Origin: Mannheimia haemolytica
Lineage (GTDB): Bacteria > Pseudomonadota > Gammaproteobacteria > Enterobacterales > Pasteurellaceae
DNA: 64,000 nt
Assembly: GCF_004342115.1 (NCBI RefSeq)
Contig: NZ_SMAC01000004.1
Location: 42,951-106,950, forward strand
Direction of reading: 5' to 3'
In this document: in pieces, positions 49,232 through 58,158 of the stretch
Position numbering within the stretch: the stretch's first letter is position 1
Layout of the letters: every line of letters starts with the position of its first letter
Position numbers and translations under genes: made by a program
The notes under the pieces: model-generated
The model's input: the letters and a program-made list of their open reading frames with translations, nothing else
The model's database searches: none
What the model was told of the DNA's origin: nothing

Positions 49232-50953
49232 TTAGTTTAATTTCTGATAAAACTCATCCACTAAGCGTTCAATATCTGCAGCAGTTGGTTGAGCAAGCGC
49301 TTCATCAGCTAATGCTTTAGCATCGGCAAAATTAATTGAGCGAATGAGTTTTTTAACGTGTGGCACAGAGATACCACTCATACTAAATTCATCTAATCCC
49401 ATACCGAGCAACAACGCAGTTGCACGCACGTCACCGGCTAATTCACCACACATACCTGTCCATTTGCCTTCAGCGTGTGAAGCATCAATAACTTGCTTGA
49501 TTAAGTTTAAGACTGATGGGCTTAATGGGTTATATAAATGAGCAATAATTTCATTACCACGGTCAACCGCTAAAGTATATTGAGTTAAGTCATTAGTGCC
49601 GATACTAAAGAAGTCCGCTTCTTTTGCAAGATGACGTGCATTTACCGCTGCTGATGGGGTTTCCACCATAATACCTAGTTTTAAGTTCTCATCAAAAGCG
49701 TGACCTTCTGCACGTAATTGATCTTTTAATTCCGCAACGATGGATTTTAATAAACGGATTTCTTCCACCGAAATAATCATCGGGAACATTACCGCTAAAT
49801 TACCGAACGCAGAAGCACGCAATACAGCTCGTAACTGGGTATCTAAAATTTCACGGCGGGTAAAACCGATACGCACAGCGCGCCAACCTAAGAACGGGTT
49901 CATCTCTTTCGGTAAATCAAGGTATGGTAACTCTTTATCACCGCCGATATCCATTGTACGCAGAATGACCATTTGACCATTCATTGCTTCAACAATCTCT
50001 TTGTAGGCTTGAAATTGCTCTTCTTCTCCCGGTAATTGAGTACGATCCATAAACAAAAACTCAGTACGGTATAAACCAACCGCTTCACCACCGTTGCGTA
50101 ATACACCTTCCACATCACGGATAGTACCGATATTCCCTGCCACATCAACTTTATGGCCATCTAATGTTTGAGCAGGCAACTCTTTTAATTTGGCTAATTC
50201 TTCTTTTTCCGCATTTAATTTCTCTTGTAATGCTTTGAAATTAGCGATTTTTTCTTCCGATGGATTTAAATGTACTTCATTGTTCACTGCATCTAAAATC
50301 AGAAAATCACCAGTTTTAACTAAGGAAGTAACATTGTTAGTACCAACAATGGCAGGAAGCTCTAGGGAACGAGCCATAATAGAAGTGTGAGAAGTACGAC
50401 CACCGATATCGGTAATAAAGCCTAATACTTTATCTAAATTTAATTGAGCTGTTTCGGAAGGGGTTAAGTCATAAGCGACTAAAATAACTTCATCTTGAAT
50501 ATCACCAAGATCTACGATATTCATATTTAAAATATTGCGTACCAAGCGATTACCAATATCACGAATATCACCTGCACGTTCTTTTAAATATTCATCGTCA
50601 ATTTCCGCAAGCATTGAAGCCTGCATCTCAATCACTTTACTTGCTGCAACATCCGCAGTCACAAGATTATCAGTAAGGTAACTCAAAATTTCTTCTTCAA
50701 GCTCTTCATCTTCTAAGATCATCAAGTGGCCTTCGAAAATCGCCTCTTTTTCCTCACCTAATGTACGGCGAGCTTTTTCTTTAATCGCGGTTAATTGAGC
50801 AGCTGCTTTTTCGCGGCCTGTAAAGAATTTTGCTTTTTCTGCCTCAACTTCGCTTTCAGTAATTTTGCGAGTATTCAGTACAATCGGCTCTTCTTTTAAA
50901 ACCAATGCTTTTCCAAATACTGCACCAGGGGAAGCTGCGATACCTGTAATCAT
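49232..50953 (-). CDS. ptsI: PTS enzyme I
   Basis: Transfers phosphate from phosphoenolpyruvate to HPr, the entry step of all PTS uptake. 573 residues. Active-site His in [18 protein letters not shown] (near residue 190), PEP-binding segments [12 protein letters not shown] and [11 protein letters not shown], catalytic Cys region [11 protein letters not shown]. The start [10 protein letters not shown] is typical. A 17-bp hairpin lies between ptsH and ptsI. Confidence 0.97.
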   Translation of the reverse strand: MITGIAASPGAVFGKALVLKEEPIVLNTRKITESEVEAEKAKFFTGREKAAAQLTAIKEKARRTLGEEKEAIFEGHLMILEDEELEEEILSYLTDNLVTADVAASKVIEMQASMLAEIDDEYLKERAGDIRDIGNRLVRNILNMNIVDLGDIQDEVILVAYDLTPSETAQLNLDKVLGFITDIGGRTSHTSIMARSLELPAIVGTNNVTSLVKTGDFLILDAVNNEVHLNPSEEKIANFKALQEKLNAEKEELAKLKELPAQTLDGHKVDVAGNIGTIRDVEGVLRNGGEAVGLYRTEFLFMDRTQLPGEEEQFQAYKEIVEAMNGQMVILRTMDIGGDKELPYLDLPKEMNPFLGWRAVRIGFTRREILDTQLRAVLRASAFGNLAVMFPMIISVEEIRLLKSIVAELKDQLRAEGHAFDENLKLGIMVETPSAAVNARHLAKEADFFSIGTNDLTQYTLAVDRGNEIIAHLYNPLSPSVLNLIKQVIDASHAEGKWTGMCGELAGDVRATALLLGMGLDEFSMSGISVPHVKKLIRSINFADAKALADEALAQPTAADIERLVDEFYQKLN

Positions 50954-51009
50954 AATTGTGTCCTTAATTTAAGATGATGTAAAAATCATCTGGATGTTAC
51001 ATAGCAAAA

Positions 51010-51044
51010 CACTTTATTGTAGCTTATTAAGCTACAATAAAGTG
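51010..51044. repeat. 17-bp perfect inverted repeat between ptsH and ptsI
   Basis: CACTTTATTGTAGCTTA (51010-51026), one base, then its exact reverse complement (51028-51044). There is no T-run after it, so it is not a classic terminator. It would form a long intercistronic hairpin in the pts mRNA. Confidence 0.8.
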
Positions 51045-51074
51045 ACATAAATCTTAAATCCGAGAATAGAAAAA

Positions 51075-51332
51075 TTATTCTAAAGTAGGAATCAAATCAA
51101 CTAAGAAATCAACTGCTTTTTGCTCATCTTCGCCGTCCGCAGAAATTGTAATTGTTGTGCCTTGAGTCAAACCTAATGTTTGTAATTTGAATAAGCTTTT
51201 TGCACTTGCACTTTTACCACCTGAAGTCACAGTGATATCAGAAGCAAAACCTTTAGCTGCTTTTACAAATTCAGCCGCTGGGCGAGTGTGTAAACCATTT
51301 GGAGCGGTAATAACAACATCTTTTGAGTACAT
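51075..51332 (-). CDS. ptsH: PTS phosphocarrier HPr
   Basis: An 85-residue phosphocarrier. The active His is in [16 protein letters not shown] (His 15) and the regulatory-site region is [19 protein letters not shown]. It passes phosphate from enzyme I to EIIA proteins, including Crr and the sucrose system. AAGAGGAAGATTTT precedes the ATG. First gene of ptsHI-crr, divergent from thiP. Confidence 0.97.
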   Translation of the reverse strand: MYSKDVVITAPNGLHTRPAAEFVKAAKGFASDITVTSGGKSASAKSLFKLQTLGLTQGTTITISADGEDEQKAVDFLVDLIPTLE

Positions 51333-51425
51333 AAAATCTTCCTCTTAAATTTGAAAGTTAAAAAAATTTGTTTTAATCCATTTATTTTGCGCACGCAACT
51401 TTACTACAAATTCAAATTAAAAACA

Positions 51426-51478
51426 CGCTAAAAAGCGCAAAAACTCGTCGTATCACCCTGCTAAATAGGGTGTTTTTT
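51426..51478 (+). terminator. Leader terminator upstream of thiP
   Basis: CACCCT (51454-51459) and AGGGTG (51467-51472) form a stem followed by TTTTTT (51473-51478) on the plus strand, preceded by a small hairpin CGCT..AGCG (51426-51437). No plus-strand gene lies upstream, so it must end a leader RNA or a small RNA rather than a coding transcript. Confidence 0.65.
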
Positions 51479-51592
51479 AAGCTAACTTAAAAATCATTTG
51501 TCGAATATCAAGATTCTAGCACACACTTAAGCGGAAATGTTACAATAATTTCGCTACCACTTCTTTCACTTATATTCTAAATTTGGAGCAAT

Positions 51593-53167
51593 ATGCTTAG
51601 CACATTAACCAAAACAACCGCATGGTTTATCTACTTTAGTATTATTGCTCTCTATGTTTTTAGTCTATGGGCGTTAATGGACTATCACCAAAATGATACC
51701 TTATTTGTTTTTTCCGATATAACGGCCACGGTCGCTTATAGCCTACTTCAAGCCAGCCTCTCTGCGGTAATTTCACTATTTTTAGGCAGCCTACTGGCAA
51801 GATCTTTCTTTTATTTGGACTTTAAAGGAAAAAATTTACTCTATAAAACCATTTCGTTTATCTGGGCATTACCCTCACTAGTAATTATTTTTGCGGTAAT
51901 TGGCGTATTTGGTAACTCAGGCTGGCTAGCCAAACTTTTCCAACAACTCGGTTGGAATTGGCAATTTAATTTATACGGCTTGCACGGCATCATTTTGGCT
52001 CACTGCCTGTTTAACATTCCGTTTGTGATGAAATATTATACCGGAGGGCTTCAATTGACTCCAAGCAGTCGCTTTCAGCTTGCGGCTCAATTAAACCTAA
52101 CAGGTTGGAATTATATCCAAATTGTGGAACTACCGATAATCAAAACTTTGCTGCCTTATATGTTTATGACTGTTTTTCTGGTCTGCTTTACCAGTTTTCC
52201 AATCGTATTAATGTTAGGCGGTAGCCCAAAATACAGCACGCTTGAAGTTGCCATTTATCAAGCGGTCACTTTTGAATTTGATTTTGCAAAAGCCCTCATC
52301 TTAATTGGGGTACAATTTGTAGTGGGCATTGGCTTACAATTAGTAATGAATTATATCTCGACTTCTGCACTCAAAAAGCTAAAACAGCAACCTAACCGAG
52401 TAGAAATTTGGAAACCAAAGCCTACCGGACTGGCTAAACTCGGCTTACAAGCGGTTATTTTTTTGCAAAGTTTTGCAATAATTCTACCGCTTGTCAGCGT
52501 CATTTGGGCAGGACTAAGCGTGTCAAAACTCAGTGAGCGTTTGCTCAACCCTACTTTATGGCAAGCTACTCAGTATTCTTTATACTTAAGTTTAATTGCT
52601 TCTATATTCGTAATCACAATCAGCTATTTGATTGCACTTGAAGCTCGCCAATTACTCTATGCAAAAGCCAAGCTCAGATATAGCATTCTCACCGCAATCA
52701 CCCTATTCCCCTTACTTCTGCCGATCTTTTTATTATCGGTTGGTTTGTTTATTTTATTAATGAATAGTGAACTCTCAAGCGAGGCATTACTGCTACTGGT
52801 CGGGATATGCAACGGCTTAACATTACTGCCATTTATTTACCCAATGCTTTTCTCCGCAATGTGGAATAGCCTCACCTCGCACGACAAATTAGCACAAGGA
52901 CTTGGGCTAAAGGGGCTTCGCCGTTGGTGGATTGTGGAAAAAAATCAACTAATTCGACCGCTTGTTACCGTATTTGCGTTAGCAATGTCATCGAGCTTAG
53001 GCAGTTTCACCGTCATTGCTTTTTTCGGCAACGCTGATTTCAGCTCACTCCCTTATTTACTCTACCAACAACTTGGTAGCTATAGAACCGAAGATGCTGC
53101 CGTTACCGCACTCATTCTGATGTTATTTGCGTTACTACCATTCTTATTCAGCAAGGATAAACTATGA
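51593..53167 (+). CDS. thiP: Thiamine ABC transporter permease
   Basis: Inner-membrane subunit of the thiamine/thiamine-diphosphate importer. 524 residues with two permease domains in tandem, about 12 membrane helices. Each half ends in a cytoplasmic EAA-type loop (QLAAQLNLTGWNYIQIVELP and LAQGLGLKGLRRWWIVEKNQ, both with the expected Gly). It overlaps thiQ by four bases (ATGA), so translation is coupled. The binding-protein gene thiB, normally first in this operon, is absent here, and no TPP riboswitch is seen upstream. Confidence 0.88.
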   Translation: MLSTLTKTTAWFIYFSIIALYVFSLWALMDYHQNDTLFVFSDITATVAYSLLQASLSAVISLFLGSLLARSFFYLDFKGKNLLYKTISFIWALPSLVIIFAVIGVFGNSGWLAKLFQQLGWNWQFNLYGLHGIILAHCLFNIPFVMKYYTGGLQLTPSSRFQLAAQLNLTGWNYIQIVELPIIKTLLPYMFMTVFLVCFTSFPIVLMLGGSPKYSTLEVAIYQAVTFEFDFAKALILIGVQFVVGIGLQLVMNYISTSALKKLKQQPNRVEIWKPKPTGLAKLGLQAVIFLQSFAIILPLVSVIWAGLSVSKLSERLLNPTLWQATQYSLYLSLIASIFVITISYLIALEARQLLYAKAKLRYSILTAITLFPLLLPIFLLSVGLFILLMNSELSSEALLLLVGICNGLTLLPFIYPMLFSAMWNSLTSHDKLAQGLGLKGLRRWWIVEKNQLIRPLVTVFALAMSSSLGSFTVIAFFGNADFSSLPYLLYQQLGSYRTEDAAVTALILMLFALLPFLFSKDKL

Positions 53168-53814
53168 TCGAACTGGATCTCCATTTCACTTACGAACAAA
53201 TGAATATGCACTTTCAGCTTTCTGTCAAAAAAGGCGAACGTATTGCAGTGGTTGGCGAAAGTGGCGCAGGCAAAAGCACATTACTTAATCTAATTGCCGG
53301 TTTTGAAAAGGCAGAAAGTCAGCAAAGCCAGCTGTGGCTAAATCAGAAAAATCATCTTGATACCGAAGTTGCACAACGTCCTGTTTCAATGCTATTCCAA
53401 GATAACAATATTTTCCCGCACTTAACGGTAGAACAAAACATCGGCTTAGCTTTAGTACCAAGTTTGTCGCTCAATCCGAAACAAAAAGCACAGGTTAAAC
53501 AAATTGCCACACAAATGGGGATTGAAACCTTCCTTCAGCGTCAAGCCGATCAGCTATCGGGCGGACAAAAACAGCGAGTGGCATTAGCTCGTACTTTGTT
53601 GCGGGATAAGCCGATTTTATTATTGGACGAACCCTTCTCCGCCCTCGACCCGCAACGCCGAGCCGAATTACAGCAAATCGTGTTTGACATTTGCCAAAGC
53701 AGAAATCTAACCCTGTTAATGGTAACTCACCAACTATCCGAAAGCCTATTTCTATTTAATCGGGTGATAACGGTAGCAGATGGGGAGATTGTTTCTGATC
53801 TCTCCCCTCTTTAG
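53164..53814 (+). CDS. thiQ: Thiamine ABC transporter ATP-binding protein
   Basis: ATPase of the thiamine importer. 216 residues. Walker A VGESGAGKS (near residue 35), signature LSGGQKQR (near 130), Walker B ILLLDEPFSALD (near 150) and switch His in VTHQLSE. ATG overlaps the stop of thiP. The gene ends inside a repeat-rich spacer that begins with TCTCCCCTCTTTAGCAAAG. Confidence 0.9.
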   Translation: MIELDLHFTYEQMNMHFQLSVKKGERIAVVGESGAGKSTLLNLIAGFEKAESQQSQLWLNQKNHLDTEVAQRPVSMLFQDNNIFPHLTVEQNIGLALVPSLSLNPKQKAQVKQIATQMGIETFLQRQADQLSGGQKQRVALARTLLRDKPILLLDEPFSALDPQRRAELQQIVFDICQSRNLTLLMVTHQLSESLFLFNRVITVADGEIVSDLSPL

Positions 53815-54015
53815 CAAAGCAGATCTGCTAGGTTCTAAATGTAGGGACGCCACGCTGGCGTACGCAACGATGTCAATTCCAACAATCTAACGGTGAATGA
53901 TGTTCCGCACGGATACTAGCGTTATTCATTTTTTTCAGAACTCGCCCCCTACTTTAGCAAAGAGGGGAACTGTAACTAATATTACCTCCCTATTCCGCTA
54001 TTCTCTTCCCCAAAA

Positions 54016-54031
54016 TGTGATCTACTTCACA
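54016..54031. promoter_or_regulatory. Predicted CRP binding site upstream of scrA
   Basis: TGTGA-TCTACT-TCACA, flanked by AAA and AATTT, is an essentially perfect match to the CRP consensus. It lies 90 bases before the scrA start, an activating position. Confidence 0.85.
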
Positions 54032-54064
54032 AATTTGGAAATATTTTAAATCTTCTCTTTTTTA

Positions 54065-54080
54065 GCTAAACCGTTTTAGT
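54065..54080. promoter_or_regulatory. Predicted ScrR operator upstream of scrA
   Basis: GCTAAACCGTTTTAGT has the same arms and CG centre as the site before scrK (GCTAAAACGATTTAGC). It is located between the CRP site and the start codon, suiting repression. Confidence 0.8.
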
Positions 54081-54120
54081 TAAAATGCAACCGATTATTT
54101 TTTATGAAAGGTAAATTCAA

Positions 54121-55539
54121 ATGAACTATCCAAAAATTGCAGAACAAACGATTGCAAAATTAGGTGGCAAAGAAAACATTACCACACTTGCCCACTGTGC
54201 AACCCGTTTACGCTTAACCATTGCTGATGAATCCAAAATTGATAAAGAGGCGATTGAAAATATTGAAGGCGTGAAAGGTCAATTCTCTACTTCCGGTCAA
54301 TACCAAATTATTTTTGGATCAGGCACGGTAAATGAAGTGTATGCCCAAATGCAAAAACAAATGGGTATGGCAGATATGTCCACCTCTGAAGTAGCGGCTG
54401 CCGGTGCAGCAAATCAGCCATTACTACAACGTTTGGTAAAAGGCTTAGCCGATATTTTCGTGCCGATCATTCCGGCTATTGTGGCTGGCGGTTTGTTAAT
54501 GGGTATTCACTCAATGCTAACGGCAGTCGGTTTCTTCTGGGAAGGTGAATCTGTTGTTAGCCGTTATCCGAATATTTCCGATTTAGTTGATTTCATCAAC
54601 ACTATTGCTAACGCACCATTTGTATTCTTACCTGTATTACTCGGTTTCTCAGCTACACGCAAATTTGGCGGTAATCCATTCTTAGGTGCGGCACTTGGTA
54701 TGTTATTGGTTCACCCGGCACTTGCAGACGGTTGGAACTATGCCAAAACCTTAATGGAAGGTAACATCAAATACTGGAATATTTTCGGCTTAGAAATTGA
54801 AAAAGTGGGTTATCAAGGCACGGTTATTCCAACTATCGTTTCGGCTTGGGTGTTAGCAACCCTTGAGAAAACTTTCCGTAAATTTGTGCCAAGCTATTTA
54901 GATAACTTGGTGACGCCAATGATGTCATTATTTATCGCCGGTATTTTAGCTTTCACTGTAATCGGACCATTGGGTCGTGAAGCAGGTTCAGCGATTTCAG
55001 CAGGCTTAACGTGGTTATATGACAGCTTAGGCTTTATCGGTGGAGCAATTTTCGGTACATTCTACGCTCCAATCGTGATTACCGGTATGCACCAAACCTT
55101 TATTGCGGTTGAAACCCAATTATTAGCTGAAGTAGCACAAACCGGCGGTACATTTATCTTCCCGATTGCAGCAATGTCTAACATTGCACAAGGTGCAGCC
55201 TGTTTAGGTGTAGCTTTTGCAATGAAAGATGCCAAAGTGCGTGGTTTAGCCGTGCCGTCAGGTATTTCAGCCCTGTTAGGTATCACCGAACCGGCAATGT
55301 TCGGAGTAAATTTACGCTACCGCCAAGCCTTTATTGCGGCGATGATCGGTTCAGGTTTAGCCAGTGCATTTATCGCTTTCTTTAATGTGAAAGCAATTGC
55401 CTTAGGTGCAGCCGGTTTCTTAGGTATTCCGTCGATTAAACCTGACAGCCTTGCAATGTATTCTGTCGGTATGGTAATTTCATTTGTAGTTGCATTTACC
55501 ATTTCAGCCATTTGGGTGAAAAAAGCACAAGCGAAATAA
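54121..55539 (+). CDS. scrA: Sucrose-specific PTS EIIBC permease
   Basis: Imports and phosphorylates sucrose. 472 residues. The N-terminal EIIB domain has the phospho-Cys in LAHCATRLRLTI (near residue 27). The EIIC domain has about ten membrane helices with conserved segments IFVPIIPAIVAGGLLMG, GYQGTVIPTI and LLGITEPAMFGVN. There is no EIIA domain, so Crr is the probable phosphate donor. AAAGGTAAATTCAA precedes the ATG. It is 7 kb from scrKBR but shares its operator. Trehalose-type EII is a less likely alternative. Confidence 0.88.
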   Translation: MNYPKIAEQTIAKLGGKENITTLAHCATRLRLTIADESKIDKEAIENIEGVKGQFSTSGQYQIIFGSGTVNEVYAQMQKQMGMADMSTSEVAAAGAANQPLLQRLVKGLADIFVPIIPAIVAGGLLMGIHSMLTAVGFFWEGESVVSRYPNISDLVDFINTIANAPFVFLPVLLGFSATRKFGGNPFLGAALGMLLVHPALADGWNYAKTLMEGNIKYWNIFGLEIEKVGYQGTVIPTIVSAWVLATLEKTFRKFVPSYLDNLVTPMMSLFIAGILAFTVIGPLGREAGSAISAGLTWLYDSLGFIGGAIFGTFYAPIVITGMHQTFIAVETQLLAEVAQTGGTFIFPIAAMSNIAQGAACLGVAFAMKDAKVRGLAVPSGISALLGITEPAMFGVNLRYRQAFIAAMIGSGLASAFIAFFNVKAIALGAAGFLGIPSIKPDSLAMYSVGMVISFVVAFTISAIWVKKAQAK

Positions 55540-55556
55540 TCAAAAATAGATCACAA

Positions 55557-55590
55557 AAAAGGGATTAAGTGTTAGCTTAATCCCTTTTGT
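55557..55590 (+). terminator. Terminator of scrA
   Basis: AAAAGGGATTAAG pairs with CTTAATCCCTTTT and is followed by GTTTTT. Confidence 0.88.
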
Positions 55591-55654
55591 TTTTAAACGC
55601 CTTAGCTTAACAATGAGTTTCGCAAGCGGTCATTTTTCGCTAAAAATTTGCAAA

Positions 55655-56458
55655 TTAGCTGTTGTGCATAATTCGAGAAATACGCCCTTCGGCAATCTCT
55701 TCATCACGAATTGTCAGCACTTCACAGCCGTCTTTGGTAACTACAATTTGATGCTCATATTGTGCGGAGTGGCTGCGGTCTTTGGTTTTCACTGTCCAAC
55801 CGTCACCCATTAAGCGGACTTCTTTTTTGCCGGCATTCACCATTGGCTCAATCGTAAACACCATTCCTTCTTTTAACACTACACCGCCATCATCGGTAGC
55901 ATAATGCACTACTTGTGGGTCGCAATGGAATTCAGTACCAATACCGTGTCCGCAATATTCTCGTACTACCGAAAAGCCTTCTTTTTCCACATATTTTTGA
56001 ATCGCTGTACCAATTTCTTTTAAACGCACCCCCGCTTTCACGGTGCGAATCCCGACATAAAGGGACTCTAGCGTAACCGCCATTAAGCGTTTATCCCGCA
56101 CACTTGGCTCACCGACTACATACATCATCGAGTTATCGCCATAGTAGCCATCTTTGATAACCGTCACATCGATGTTTAAAATATCGCCTTTTTTCAGCTT
56201 TTTGTCATCACTTGGAATACCGTGACAAACGACCTCATTTAACGAAATGCACACCGATTTTGGGAAGCCGTGATAGCCCAAACTGGCTGAAGTTGCCCCA
56301 TTTGCCAAAATGTATTCGTGACAAATTTTATCTAATTCACCAGTTGTTACGCCCTCTTTCACATAAGGGGCGATCATTACTAAAACATCTGAAGCCAGTT
56401 TACAGGCTACTCGTAGTTTTTGAATTTCTTCTTCGTTTCTTAATGGAATATTATTCAT
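55655..56458 (-). CDS. map: Methionine aminopeptidase
   Basis: Removes the N-terminal Met from new proteins. 267 residues of the type I enzyme. Metal ligands are visible in GDILNIDVTVIKDGYYGDNS (two Asp), REYCGHGIGTEFHCDP (His), MVFTIEPMV (Glu) and AQYEHQIVV (Glu). Start 56458 (MNNIPLRNEEEI) is preferred; upstream ATGs at 56485 and 56527 stay in frame. Neighbours rpsB/tsf are absent. Confidence 0.95.
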   Translation of the reverse strand: MNNIPLRNEEEIQKLRVACKLASDVLVMIAPYVKEGVTTGELDKICHEYILANGATSASLGYHGFPKSVCISLNEVVCHGIPSDDKKLKKGDILNIDVTVIKDGYYGDNSMMYVVGEPSVRDKRLMAVTLESLYVGIRTVKAGVRLKEIGTAIQKYVEKEGFSVVREYCGHGIGTEFHCDPQVVHYATDDGGVVLKEGMVFTIEPMVNAGKKEVRLMGDGWTVKTKDRSHSAQYEHQIVVTKDGCEVLTIRDEEIAEGRISRIMHNS

Positions 56459-56543
56459 TACATTGCTCTCTGCTATATCTGCCATAAAAAGTAAGGGGAT
56501 TATACCTTTTTTCAGCACAATCCCCAAACCTCAGTTTAGATTT

Positions 56544-57209
56544 CTACTTTAAATCAAGTTTCTTCATAATGAAATTTAATATCACACCATAAAGCGGTAG
56601 AAATAGCAGTAGGCTCACAAAGAGTTTAAACGCATAATCGACCGAACCAATAGTAAACCAATGCTCTGCCATATATTCATCGCTACTTTTATAAAAGGCG
56701 ACAGCAAAGAATACAAAAGTATCGATTAAAGTACCAAAAATGGTTGAACAGGTTGGAGCAAGCCACCAACGCTTACCTTGTCTTAAACTATTAAATACTA
56801 GAACGTCTAATAATTGCCCAACTAAATAAGCTGCAAAGCTAGCCAGTGCAATACGGAAAACAAAAAAGTTGAACTCAGTTAATGCACTAAAGCCTTGAAA
56901 TTGGGTTTCAAAGAATAAAACGGAAATCACATAGCTTATGACAAGTGCCGGAAACATCACAACAAAAATAATTTTTCTAGCAAGATCTGCACCAAATACA
57001 CGCACGGTTAAATCGGTCGCTAAGAAAATAAATGGGAATGTTAACGTTCCCCAAGTTGTCGGAAAGCTAAATTCTGTTAGTGGTACTTGAACTTCAAAGC
57101 TAATTTGCACTAAATAGTTGCTAATTGCGATGATAAAAATATGGAAAAGTGAAAGTAAAATTAGAGAACGACGTTTGTTCTCATCCGAAAAATAAGTAGT
57201 AAAGTTCAT
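56544..57209 (-). CDS. yhhQ: Queuosine precursor transporter (YhhQ family)
   Basis: Inner-membrane importer of 7-cyano- or 7-aminomethyl-7-deazaguanine for queuosine tRNA modification. 221 residues, about six helices, with family segments FPTTWGTLTFPFIFLATDLTVRVFG and LVGQLLDVLVFNSLRQG. A preQ1-I-like riboswitch overlaps the ribosome site, so the gene is probably shut off by preQ1. Such regulation is consistent with a salvage lifestyle. Confidence 0.9.
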   Translation of the reverse strand: MNFTTYFSDENKRRSLILLSLFHIFIIAISNYLVQISFEVQVPLTEFSFPTTWGTLTFPFIFLATDLTVRVFGADLARKIIFVVMFPALVISYVISVLFFETQFQGFSALTEFNFFVFRIALASFAAYLVGQLLDVLVFNSLRQGKRWWLAPTCSTIFGTLIDTFVFFAVAFYKSSDEYMAEHWFTIGSVDYAFKLFVSLLLFLPLYGVILNFIMKKLDLK

Positions 57210-57214
57210 ATTGT

Positions 57215-57257
57215 ATCCTTTTTCGTTAAATGAAAACTTGAGGTAAGGGAACTCAAG
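57215..57257 (-). promoter_or_regulatory. Candidate preQ1-I riboswitch of yhhQ
   Basis: On the minus strand: CUUGAG, loop UUCCCUUAC, CUCAAG, then an A/U-rich tail ending ACGAAAAAGG. The loop CCUU can pair with AAGG, which is also the Shine-Dalgarno of yhhQ. This is the hairpin plus A-rich tail pseudoknot of preQ1-I aptamers that hide the ribosome site. Confidence 0.75.
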
Positions 57258-57401
57258 GGGGCATTATTCTATACATTTTCCCATAAAAATCAAGCTCATA
57301 TTATTTCAAAAAATGAAACAATTAATCTATTAAATTAGGGTTTATCTATTTTTGACATAAAGTAAAATGGCACAACTTAACACTTACATAAGGAATAGAT
57401 A

Positions 57402-58091
57402 ATGTTACAACTGAGAAAAGCCAATGAACGAGGCGATGGTTCTTTTAGCTGGCTTAAAAGCTACCACACTTTTTCCTTTGCCAATTATTACGACCTAAAA
57501 CATATCCATTTTTCACATTTACGGGTAATTAACGAAGATTTCATTGCACCTAATCACGGTTTTGGCAAGCACCCGCACGATAATATGGAAATTTTAACTT
57601 ATATGTTAAAAGGACGTGTGGCTCACGAAGACAGTATGGGTAATAAAACCGAAGTAAAAGCTGGCGAATTTCAAATTATGTCTGCCGGAACCGGGGTTTT
57701 CCATTCAGAAATTAATCCAGATCCGAATGAAACCTTACACCTTTACCAGATTTGGATTATCCCAAACCAAAAAGATGTGACCCCTCGCTACAACCAAGAT
57801 AGATTTGCCCCGAAAGAGGGAGCAACCTTGATTCTTTCGCCAAACGCAGAAGAAGGTTCATTTAAAATTTACCAAGATATGAAGCTGTGGCGTTATCAAT
57901 ACCCAACAGCCAAATCAGAGCAACTGGCATTAGAGCCAAACCGCAGTTACTGGCTACAAGTGGTGAAAGGGAATCTAAACATCAATGGCGTTGAACTTTC
58001 CACCAGCGATGCCTTAGGCATTCGTCAAGAGAAAGCACTTGAAATAAACACTCAAGATGACGTGGAATTTTTACTGTTTGATCTAGTGTAA
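57402..58091 (+). CDS. Pirin-family protein (quercetinase-like)
   Basis: A 229-residue bicupin. The N-terminal pirin domain has metal ligands in GFGKHPHDNMEILTYML (His-x-His) and HLYQIWI, with GRVAHEDSMGN and GTGVFHSE between. It resembles E. coli YhhW, which cleaves quercetin in vitro; the natural substrate is unknown. AAGGAATAGATA precedes the ATG. Single gene, divergent from yhhQ. Confidence 0.88.
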   Translation: MLQLRKANERGDGSFSWLKSYHTFSFANYYDLKHIHFSHLRVINEDFIAPNHGFGKHPHDNMEILTYMLKGRVAHEDSMGNKTEVKAGEFQIMSAGTGVFHSEINPDPNETLHLYQIWIIPNQKDVTPRYNQDRFAPKEGATLILSPNAEEGSFKIYQDMKLWRYQYPTAKSEQLALEPNRSYWLQVVKGNLNINGVELSTSDALGIRQEKALEINTQDDVEFLLFDLV

Positions 58092-58158
58092 ATACAAGAG
58101 ACAAGCGGTTAAATTTGTAAAAAATATTACTAATTCAGCTGCTTGCTCTCATTAAACA

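Larger units (their letters stand above)
53815..54120. repeat. Repeat-rich spacer between thiQ and scrA
   Basis: A 306-base gap without a gene. It has copies of CCCCTCTTTAGCAAAG / CTTTAGCAAAGAGGGG at each end, facing each other and flanking a segment with ACGCCACGCTGGCGTACGC (about 53844-53862). The last 110 bases hold the control region of scrA. Confidence 0.65.

Noticed and set aside
54121..55539. Trehalose-type EIIBC (TreB)
   Set aside because: Sequence pattern follows ScrA, there is no treC neighbour, and the shared operator with scrK favours sucrose.
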